Below are positions 35,882-43,087 of a stretch of 64,000 nt of DNA, in pieces; the first letter of the stretch is position 1, and every line of letters begins with the position of its first letter. The notes under the pieces are model-generated. The model saw only the letters and a list, made by a program, of their open reading frames with translations. It did not search any database and was not told the DNA's origin. Source of the DNA: Bradyrhizobium sp. BR 10289 (GTDB lineage: Bacteria; Pseudomonadota; Alphaproteobacteria; Rhizobiales; Xanthobacteraceae). The stretch is from the NCBI RefSeq assembly GCF_019455385.1, contig NZ_JACOFR010000005.1, positions 248,001 through 312,000 on the forward strand, in the 5' to 3' direction. The translations under genes and the position numbers were made by a program.

Positions 35882-36880
35882 TCAATCAACCGGCGCGATA
35901 TCGAGCACCAGCTTGCCCTCGGCCTCACGTCTCTCGATCGCCCCGTGGGCCTCTCGGATCTGGTCCATTCCGTAGCGATCGCCCAGACGAAGCCTGAGGC
36001 TCCCCTCGGCGAGACCAGCATACAGAGCTTCTGCGCGCCGCTCGATCGTCTCTACGCCAACGAGGTGATCCTTGAGGCGCGGTCTTGTGAGATAGAGTGA
36101 TCCGGCCTCGCCAAGTTCAGCCGGGTTGAGGTCGGTGACCGCGCCGCCGGACGATCCGAAGTTCACGATCAGGCCCCGGCACCTGGCTACTTTCAAGTCG
36201 TGCCGAAGGGTGGAGCTTCCGACAGAGTCGAATACCACGTCGACGCCCCTACCCCCGGTGGCTTCCAGGAGCGGCGCGACGAAGCTCCCTTCGTCGGACA
36301 AAAAGACCTCCCGCGCGCCGCGTTCGAGCGCGACTTGCTTTTGTCCCTCGGATCGGACCGTACCAAAGGCCGTTGCGCCGAGGCGTGCCGCAAAGCCAAG
36401 CAGAAGTTGTCCGACGCCGCCGGCGGCCGCGTGAACGAGACAACTGCGCCCGGGCCCGAGTTGGCCGACATCCGTGGCAAGATAGTGGGCGGTGAACCCT
36501 TGAAATGTCGCAGCCGCGGCGAGTGATAGCGGTATTGCGGCTGGGACGTGGACGAGCCAGTCCTCGGGCACAACGGCAAATTCGGCATGACTGCTCCAAA
36601 CCAGGCAATACGCCACGCGGTCGCCTCGCCGAAATCTACTCACGCCATCACCCACCTCTTCGACCGTGCCTGCGCCTTCCATGCCGATGGTGGTCGGGAG
36701 CTTGACGGAGTAGGTGCGCGAAGACGCGAAGACACCTTTTCGCGTGCCGATATCCATCACATTGATACCGGCGTTGGAAATGCGCACGAGCACTTCCCCA
36801 CGACCCGGCTCAGGCGCGGGAATGTCTTGCAGGCGCAGCACCTCGGGGCCGCCATATTGCTCGATCCTGATGGCCTTCAT
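35882..36880 (-). CDS. Quinone-oxidoreductase-like MDR enzyme
   Basis: A 332-residue zinc-free medium-chain dehydrogenase starting MKAIRIEQYGGPEVLRLQDIPAPEPGRGEVLVRI, with the NADP-binding motif VHAAAGGVGQLLLGFAARLGATAFGTVRSE near residue 147. It is typical of NADPH:quinone reductases (QorA-like). It lies directly downstream of the F420-type NADP reductase (stop at 36889) on the same strand. Substrate unknown; an enoyl or quinone reduction of an intermediate of the cluster is possible. An alternative upstream start lies at 36892. Confidence 0.87.
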   Translation of the reverse strand: MKAIRIEQYGGPEVLRLQDIPAPEPGRGEVLVRISNAGINVMDIGTRKGVFASSRTYSVKLPTTIGMEGAGTVEEVGDGVSRFRRGDRVAYCLVWSSHAEFAVVPEDWLVHVPAAIPLSLAAAATFQGFTAHYLATDVGQLGPGRSCLVHAAAGGVGQLLLGFAARLGATAFGTVRSEGQKQVALERGAREVFLSDEGSFVAPLLEATGGRGVDVVFDSVGSSTLRHDLKVARCRGLIVNFGSSGGAVTDLNPAELGEAGSLYLTRPRLKDHLVGVETIERRAEALYAGLAEGSLRLRLGDRYGMDQIREAHGAIERREAEGKLVLDIAPVD

Positions 36881-36888
36881 GTGCCGCC

Positions 36889-37548
36889 TCATTTGCGCCA
36901 GGAGCCTTCCTCGACCTCACGATCGCGCTCGGCGCGGCTAAGAGCGCCCCGCAATCCGCTCTCATCGAACGCTACGCAATATGCTGGTTTAGCGCGCTCG
37001 AAGCGCCAGCTTTCCGACAGCGGGCCGGCATCCACGACATCGTAGCCGAGCTCATCATGCAGGGTCGCCACGACTTGCTTGGCTTGCGCATCGTCGCCGG
37101 CGATAGGAAGCGCCCGTCGCCCCGGCGATCCGGCCGGCTTGGCATCCTTGACCAAGTCGCTGGCCAGAATCGCGTTGAATGCCTTGACGATCAGCGATCC
37201 TGAAAGGTGTCTCGCCAGAATGTTGCTGGTTGTGGACTCCCGCATGTCGAGTTCTTCGATCCGCCCATCGCGCTCGGGGTAGTAGTTTGCAGCGTCCATC
37301 ACCAGCTTTCCGGAAAGCGCTTCCGTGGGAAGCGTATGGATGGCGCTGAACGGGATTGCGACCAGGATCGCGTCGCCGAAGGCAACGGCTTCGTCCACGG
37401 TACCGATGCTGACCCCAATTTTGCGCCCGGCGTCGCGGAGGCTTTCGGGGCCGCGCCCGTTGCTGAGCATCAATTCGTGTCCAGATTTGAGCGCCAATTG
37501 CGCCACGCCCTGTGCGACCAGGCCGGCTCCGATAATGCCGATTCGCAT
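36889..37548 (-). CDS. NADPH-dependent F420-reductase-like oxidoreductase
   Basis: A 219-residue Rossmann protein beginning MRIGIIGAGLVAQGVAQLALKSGHELMLSNGRGPESL, followed by FGDAILVAIPFSAIHTLP and VMDAANYYPERDG, the pattern of the F420-dependent NADP reductase/NADPH-dependent reductase group (also seen in actinobacterial and proteobacterial DNA-neighbour sets). Proteobacterial members do not usually use F420. It heads a two-gene minus-strand unit and is divergent from PrpF copy 2 across the operator at 37652-37669. Confidence 0.85.
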   Translation of the reverse strand: MRIGIIGAGLVAQGVAQLALKSGHELMLSNGRGPESLRDAGRKIGVSIGTVDEAVAFGDAILVAIPFSAIHTLPTEALSGKLVMDAANYYPERDGRIEELDMRESTTSNILARHLSGSLIVKAFNAILASDLVKDAKPAGSPGRRALPIAGDDAQAKQVVATLHDELGYDVVDAGPLSESWRFERAKPAYCVAFDESGLRGALSRAERDREVEEGSWRK

Positions 37549-37651
37549 GGTTTGTCTCCTTTGGTTGCAATCAAGTAACTGACGCCGGTCGATCGAATTG
37601 CGGCGCCTCCGTCCGTCGATATCGCACGGCAAGTCGCGCGATAGGCATAGA

Positions 37652-37669
37652 GTTTATGTGTATATAAAC
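37652..37669. promoter_or_regulatory. Operator-like site, copy 2, before PrpF copy 2
   Basis: GTTTATGTGTATATAAAC is an almost perfect palindrome and contains the 14-mer TTATGTGTATATAA (37654-37667) that also precedes the lyase gene. It sits immediately upstream of the promoter at 37673-37700 and in the divergent gap with the NADPH-reductase gene, so it could control both directions. Confidence 0.65.
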
Positions 37670-37672
37670 TTA

Positions 37673-37700
37673 TTGACTTCAAGCCATGCGCTACTTAAAT
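37673..37700 (+). promoter_or_regulatory. Sigma-70-type promoter for PrpF copy 2
   Basis: TTGACT (37673-37678) and TTAAAT (37695-37700) with a 16-base spacer make a good housekeeping promoter 46 bases upstream of the ATG at 37747. The operator-like palindrome ends three bases before the -35 element. Confidence 0.45.
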
Positions 37701-37746
37701 TCCGCGTCGGTCGGGGAGGGGCACCCGGATCGCAGGAGGACGTCGG

Positions 37747-38967
37747 ATGGAAAGCCACGGCGAGCAGTCGGCGATCAATTGCGTGATCATGCGCGCCGGC
37801 ACGAGCAAGGGTCTGTTTTTTCACGAACGCGCGCTGCCGCCGGCTGGTTCCGAACGGGACCGGCTCCTCCTTCGCCTGATGGGATCCCCCGATGTGCTGC
37901 AGATCGACGGGCTTGGCGGGTCACGTCCCATCACGTCAAAGGTAGCTGTCATTGCGCGATCCAGCCGGACGGATGCAGACGTGGACTACACCTTCGCTCA
38001 GGTGGAGGTAGATCGCCGTCGCGTCGTTCACAGCGGCAATTGCGGCAATATTTCCGCGGGAGTCGGTCCCTTCGCGGTCGATGAGGGCCTGGTCCCCGCG
38101 GTCGAGGGCGTGACACGCGTCCGCATCCATAATACCAACACCGGCAAGATCATCGTCGCGGACGTCCCGGTCCTGAACGGCCGAGCGCGCGTCTCGGGCG
38201 ATCTGGCAATTCCGGGTGTCCCTGGCACGGGTGCTCCGATCCTCCTCAATTGGGTGGATACGGTGGGCGCGAAGACCGGCAGGCTGCTCCCGACACAAGC
38301 GGCAACCGACGTTCTGACGCTGGAGGATGGAAGCAAAATCCCCGCGACTTTGTGCGACGTCGGCAACCCCGTGCTCTGGGTAGCCGCGAGCGACGTTGGC
38401 ATGAATGGCAGTGAGCTCGACGACGCCATTCACGCGAACACAGCGCTGCTGCGGCGGCTGGCCGAGCTGCGCGGCAAGGCGGCAGCCCTCCTTGGGTTCT
38501 GCGAGGATTGGCGACAGGCCGATGAACATTCACCCGGCTTGCCGATGATCGGGGTCGTCGCGCCGCCGGCGAGTTATCTCACGTTGAGCGGAGTCGAGAT
38601 CGATGCGGCTGACGTCGACCTGCGAGTCAGGCTTATGTTCATGGGACGCCTGCATGAGAGCATCGCAGGCACGGGCTCGATGTGTCTGGCAGCCGCGTCG
38701 CGCTTGGATGGATCCGTGGTTCGATCTGTCGTTTCCGATGTGTCCCGACCAACGCTGCGCATCGGCCATCCGTCAGGAGCGATGACCGTGAAAGTCGCGA
38801 CGGAGGCGCCGGGAGATTCAACGGCAGTACGCTTCACGATGCTAGGGATGGCCCGCACAGCTCGCCGCTTGGCACGATGCGAAGCCTTCTATCCGCATGA
38901 GGTCCTGAACACTAGCGTCACACACGGCTGCCCCAAGGACGCCGCCTCGGGAGCAGCCCCCTCATGA
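37747..38967 (+). CDS. PrpF-family isomerase, copy 2
   Basis: A 406-residue PrpF-type protein: NCVIMRAGTSKGLFFHERALP, QIDGLGGSRPITSKVAVI, HSGNCGNISAGVGPFAVDEG, HNTNTGKIIVADVP and GIPGVPGTGAPI-like IPGVPGTGAPILL. It is clearly related to copy 1, 3 kb upstream, but well diverged, so the two likely act on different isomers or substrates. A GGAGGA ribosome site precedes ATG 37747. Its last four bases overlap the amidohydrolase start, so the two enzymes are translationally coupled. Confidence 0.9.
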   Translation: MESHGEQSAINCVIMRAGTSKGLFFHERALPPAGSERDRLLLRLMGSPDVLQIDGLGGSRPITSKVAVIARSSRTDADVDYTFAQVEVDRRRVVHSGNCGNISAGVGPFAVDEGLVPAVEGVTRVRIHNTNTGKIIVADVPVLNGRARVSGDLAIPGVPGTGAPILLNWVDTVGAKTGRLLPTQAATDVLTLEDGSKIPATLCDVGNPVLWVAASDVGMNGSELDDAIHANTALLRRLAELRGKAAALLGFCEDWRQADEHSPGLPMIGVVAPPASYLTLSGVEIDAADVDLRVRLMFMGRLHESIAGTGSMCLAAASRLDGSVVRSVVSDVSRPTLRIGHPSGAMTVKVATEAPGDSTAVRFTMLGMARTARRLARCEAFYPHEVLNTSVTHGCPKDAASGAAPS

Positions 38968-40046
38968 CCGAACTTTCGCTTCCCTCGATTTTCGCTGTCT
39001 CTCCCCATGGCCATCCCACGGAGTTCGGTCGGATTTTTCCTCCAGACCGGCCGTGGCTTGCGCGCCAACCGCGAGAAGAGATCCTGTTCCCCGAGTTGCC
39101 CATCGTCGATGCGCATCACCACCTCTGGGACGTTCCAGGGTTTCGTTACCTGGTTGATGAATTTGGCGAAGATGTCGGACGCGATCACAACGTCGTTGCC
39201 ACGATCTATGCGGAATGCGTGTCGATGTATCGCGCAAAAGGTCCCGTCTCGATGCGGCCTGTCGGCGAAACCGAGTTCGTGGTCGGAATGCACGCCATGA
39301 GCGCCAGTGGTCGGTTTGGGCCGGCGGAGATAGCCCGCGGCATAATCGGGTTTTCCGACCTGCGGCTGGGCGCGCGAGTGGCGGAGGTGCTGGACGCACA
39401 TCTGCAGGCGGCGCCGGACCTGTTCAAAGGCGTGCGCTTTTCAACCAGTTGGGACGCCAGTCCGCAGATCCTGAGCAGCCACACAGGAGCAAGCCCTGAC
39501 GCATTCGCCGATCCGGCTATCCGCGAAGGTGCGCGGACACTCGCGGCCTACGGCCTTAGCCTGGATTCCTGGTTGTTCCACACGCAACTCAGCGACCTCG
39601 CCGGCCTCGCGGACGCCTGTCCGGATCTCGTCATCGTCATGAACCACTGCGGCGGACCTCTCGGCTACGGTCCCTATGCATATGATCGCGAGCGACACTT
39701 CGAAGATTGGCGTCGCGGCGTGCTAGACGTCGCTCGACGGCCGAATGTCGTTTGCAAGCTCGGTGGCCTGCTTGGGCGCTGCGCGGCCTACGACTACGTC
39801 GATGCGAAGGATCCTCCGGATTCGCGGCTGCTCGCAGAGATATGGAGACCGTGGATCGAGACATGTATCGAGGCCTTCGGGCCTGCCCGTTGCATGTTCG
39901 AAAGCAACTTTCCCGTCGAAATCCAAGGCACGGGGTACTCAACGCTCTGGAATACGTTCAAACGCCTGACAGTCGGCGCCAGCGAGGACGAGCGCCGATT
40001 GCTCTTCGCCGGCACCGCGGCGCGCATTTATCGTCTTTCCATCTAG
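38964..40046 (+). CDS. Amidohydrolase-2 family metal-dependent hydrolase
   Basis: A 360-residue TIM-barrel hydrolase. IVDAHHHLWD (about residues 50-59) is the metal-binding HxH, VMNHCGGP supplies a later His, and FESNFP near the C-terminus matches the active-site acid region of the LigI/LigJ-type amidohydrolases. Members hydrolyse lactones (2-pyrone-4,6-dicarboxylate) or hydrate 4-oxalomesaconate. Coupled ATGA overlap with PrpF copy 2 suggests consecutive steps on one substrate. It is followed, after 47 bases, by the broken MFS gene. Confidence 0.87.
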   Translation: MTELSLPSIFAVSPHGHPTEFGRIFPPDRPWLARQPREEILFPELPIVDAHHHLWDVPGFRYLVDEFGEDVGRDHNVVATIYAECVSMYRAKGPVSMRPVGETEFVVGMHAMSASGRFGPAEIARGIIGFSDLRLGARVAEVLDAHLQAAPDLFKGVRFSTSWDASPQILSSHTGASPDAFADPAIREGARTLAAYGLSLDSWLFHTQLSDLAGLADACPDLVIVMNHCGGPLGYGPYAYDRERHFEDWRRGVLDVARRPNVVCKLGGLLGRCAAYDYVDAKDPPDSRLLAEIWRPWIETCIEAFGPARCMFESNFPVEIQGTGYSTLWNTFKRLTVGASEDERRLLFAGTAARIYRLSI

Positions 40047-40093
40047 ATCAATCGAGAACAACAACGCGTCTTCGAGACGCCGGGAGAAATGCC

Positions 40094-41512
40094 ATGATTC
40101 AGCACGTGACTTTGCAAGTCGCGAACAGCGGCCCGCGCCTCGACAGATTGCCGCTCGGACCTTGGCACTACCGGCTCCTGGCGCTCATTACCGCCGGGTT
40201 GTTTGTCGATACGTTCGAACTGTACTCCGCCGGCGCCGTGCTCGCTGCGCTGGTTCAGTCGGGCTGGTCGACCATGAGCCTGAACGCAACGTTCCTTACC
40301 GCTACCTTCGTGGGCTTGACGGCGGGCGCCTGGGGCGCCGGTATTGTCGGCGACCGCTATGGCCGCCGCTTCTGCTATCAGCTAAACCTGCTCGTGTTCG
40401 GGCTCGCTTCGGTCGCCGCCGCCTTCGCACCGAACATGACGATCTTGATCGTCCTGCGCTTCGTCATGGGCCTTGGGCTCGGCGCAGAAATCGTCGTCGG
40501 CTACGCTACCATGGCGGAGTTCATTCCAGCCAAATATCGCGGCCGGATTATTGCCAGCATGGTGCTGATGGCCAATGCGTCATCAATCGTTGCATTGTTG
40601 ACGGCTTCATGGGTTGTACCGTCTCTTGGTTGGAGATGGATGTTTTTGTTGCCGGGGGCAGCGGCCCTCCTGATCTGGTTCTTTCGACGATCGCTGCCGG
40701 AATCACCCCGCTGGCTTGAGGCGGTCGGTCGAACGTCGGAGGCGAACGCCCTTCTGGATGGGATCGAGCTGGCTTCCAATATTGTGACGGCGAATCCTGG
40801 ATCAGCATCGGCAGGCCGGGCAACGGTACAAAGCAGAGCCGTCACCCCGCTGTCGGTCTTGTTCGAGAGACAAACCGTACTGCGAACGATTGTCGGTGTC
40901 GTCTTGACCACGACAACGGGTTTTGTGATCAACGGTTTCCTCCAATGGCTTCCGACGTTCTCCATCAGCCAGGGAATGAATTTTTAGTCAGCCCTTCATC
41001 TTCCGCTGATCATGTCGATCGGGCTTCTGACCGGCGCAGCGGTCTCGATCTGGTCGGCGGACCGGTTAGGCCGCCGTCTCGGCATCGTCATTCCTTCCTC
41101 CTGCGCGGGTCTCCTGTGCGGAGCCTTTGCTCTGACGAACGGGACGGCACTGGCTATCGTGGCATTTCTACTGGCGGGTGCGCTGGGAGCCGCCAGTTCG
41201 ATTGCCAGCAATATCTATCTGCCAGAGTTGTTCGATACACCGGTGCGCCTGCGTGGCGTTGGGTTTTGCGGCGCGGCCGGGCGGCTGGCCACGGCGTCAG
41301 TACAGTTCGTACTAGTTGGCGCCTTCGCCTTTGGGGGCCTCCCGGCTGTCGTGGCCATGCTGGCCGGCATCGTCTTCACTCAGGCCGGCGTGGTTTTTGC
41401 CCTGGGTCCGGAGACCGGCAGCAAGTCGCTCGAATCGGCGGCTGGTTTGCCGATAGGCAAAGAGGAACGCTCGGCAGCGCCAGGACGGGTGCCGGGGGGC
41501 GCCGCGCTTTGA
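40094..41512 (+). pseudogene. MFS transporter interrupted by one in-frame amber codon
   Basis: The frame runs from ATG 40094 to a stop at 41510-41512 and would give 472 residues, but codon 298 is TAG (40985-40987), between ...SISQGMNF and SALHLPLIMSIGLLTG.... Both halves are MFS sequence: GDRYGRRFCYQLNL (motif A), PAKYRGRIIASMV and PESPRWLEAVGR before the stop, SADRLGRRLGIV and LPELFDTPVRLRGVGFCGAAGR after it. A CAG-to-TAG transition is the simplest cause. If not suppressed, a six- or seven-helix fragment is made. It was probably the substrate permease of the cluster (AAHS/benzoate-type). Confidence 0.85.
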
Positions 41513-41699
41513 GAAGGGATTTCTGGCCGGCCGTCCGTAAGCTCCGAGCAGATCCATAGCGACGCTGCAGAGCACATGGCGCGAAGCCTCGCGAGTTGCC
41601 CCAGCATTGCCGCATCTGTCATAATCGCCGAGCAAGCAGTGCAGCCTAGGGCCAAACCATCTTGGACCGCCGTGTTGCATCGCGCGCTACGGAGTGCAG

Positions 41700-42356
41700 A
41701 TGGCGAGTCAAAGAGCAAGTACGAAGAGTCCGCGGCGCCTGAAGCGGATTCAAGAGCGGGAAGAAGCCATTTTGGACGCGGCGTTGCAGCTGTTCTCCCG
41801 CTTCGGTTTGCACGGGACGACTCTCGACCAAATAGCCGAAAGTGCCGACGTGTCGCGTCCTAACCTCTTCTACTACTTCAAATCGAAGGAAGAGATCTAC
41901 CAAGGTGTCTTGAAGCGTCTTCTGCAGGATTGGCTAACGCCTCTCGAGGCGCTGAACGCGGAAGGCGATCCTGTCGAAACCTTGAAATCCTACATCCGGG
42001 CCAAGGTCGAGTTTTCGCGCAAAAATCCAGAGGCTTCGCGACTGTTCTGTCTAGAGATCGTCCAAGGCGCGCCCTTGGTTCGCCAGCATTTGCGGACTTC
42101 GTTGAAAAGCCTGGTGGATGAAAAGGCGGAATTGATCAAGATTTGGATCAAGCGCGGCAAGCTCGCGCCGGTCGATCCCTACCACCTGATCTTCTCGATC
42201 TGGGCGACTACGCAGCATTATGCCGACTTCGCGGCTCAAATCGATGCAGTCGTGGGGAAGCGCCTCACGCAAAAGGCTTTCTTCGAGGCAACAGTCGAGA
42301 ACTTGCAGAAGCTTTTGCTTGACGGATTGCGGCCGCGGAACACCGGTACTGATTAG
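41700..42356 (+). CDS. rutR: Pyrimidine-responsive TetR regulator RutR
   Basis: A 218-residue TetR protein whose sequence follows E. coli RutR along its length: AILDAALQLFSRFGLHGTTLDQIAESADVSRPNLFYYFKSKEEIYQGVLKRLLQDWL in the DNA-binding part, then ASRLFCLEIVQGAPL, LVDEKAELIKIWIKRGKLAPVDPYHLIFSIWATTQHYADF in the uracil/thymine-binding domain. ATG 41700 follows GGAG by five bases. RutR represses rut genes until uracil binds. It is 7 kb from rutA, and its end overlaps the convergent GntR gene by four bases. Confidence 0.92.
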   Translation: MASQRASTKSPRRLKRIQEREEAILDAALQLFSRFGLHGTTLDQIAESADVSRPNLFYYFKSKEEIYQGVLKRLLQDWLTPLEALNAEGDPVETLKSYIRAKVEFSRKNPEASRLFCLEIVQGAPLVRQHLRTSLKSLVDEKAELIKIWIKRGKLAPVDPYHLIFSIWATTQHYADFAAQIDAVVGKRLTQKAFFEATVENLQKLLLDGLRPRNTGTD

Positions 42357-43087
42357 CCTGCGAGACTTTTTTTGCCTGTAGAGGTGATCGCTTCAACCAT
42401 GGTCGAAATCGAATCCTGAAGAGCCTCGAGGTGCGTCTGCATCGCCCTCTCGGCCGCTGTCTCGTCCATGGCGAAGATCGCATGGCAAATGTCCGCGTGC
42501 TCCTTGACCGAGCGGTCCACAAGGCCTTCGTGATAAACAATCTGCCGGCGGTAGGGTTCGAGCCGCTGCCGCAGTAATTGAGACTGCGAAGCCAGGAAGT
42601 CATTGCCGCTCGCCGTGTAGATGGCCTCGTGAAACACGACATTGGCGCGGTAGAAGCCGCGCGAATCGGCCGCGGTTGCGGCGGCAATGCACTGATTGAG
42701 GCCTTTCTCGATGGCCTTGCGATCGTCTCGCGAGTGACGACGTGCTGCAAAGCGGGCGCAAGTGATCTCCAGCACCTTCATCATCTCCACCATGTCTATG
42801 ATGACACGAGGCGACAGGACTGCGACGTAGGCTCCCTGATGCGGGCGAATCTCGACGAGCCCGGTTGCGGCAACTGCCTTCAAGGCCTCCCTCACCGGGG
42901 TCCTCGACATCCCGAAGCGGCCCGCCAGTTCCTCTTCATCGAGCTTCTGCCCGGGCCGGGCACGCCCCTCAAGGATTTCTTCCTCGATCTTGAGGCGCAG
43001 GCTCTCGGTCCGTGTTTGTGCTGCCGGCATGCGTTCGACGGGCCTGCGGCGCTTGGGGGTGACCATGTGGGATTTCCGCTGCTTCAT
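42353..43087 (-). CDS. GntR-family (FCD-type) regulator
   Basis: A 244-residue FadR-type GntR protein: RTESLRLKIEEEILEGRARPGQKLDEEELAGRFGMSRTPVREALKAVAATGLVEIRPHQGAYVAVLS is the winged helix, followed by an all-helical FCD effector domain with metal-binding His positions (FHEAIYTASGN, EHADICHAIF). The start ATG at 43085-43087 overlaps the TGA of the molybdoenzyme gene, so it is the last, coupled gene of that operon. It converges on rutR. It may regulate the operon it belongs to; the effector is unknown. Confidence 0.88.
   Translation of the reverse strand: MKQRKSHMVTPKRRRPVERMPAAQTRTESLRLKIEEEILEGRARPGQKLDEEELAGRFGMSRTPVREALKAVAATGLVEIRPHQGAYVAVLSPRVIIDMVEMMKVLEITCARFAARRHSRDDRKAIEKGLNQCIAAATAADSRGFYRANVVFHEAIYTASGNDFLASQSQLLRQRLEPYRRQIVYHEGLVDRSVKEHADICHAIFAMDETAAERAMQTHLEALQDSISTMVEAITSTGKKSLAG

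Noticed and set aside
40094..41512. Two separate small transporter genes
   Set aside because: Both parts are in the same frame and join into one normal-length MFS; the second part lacks its own ribosome site.
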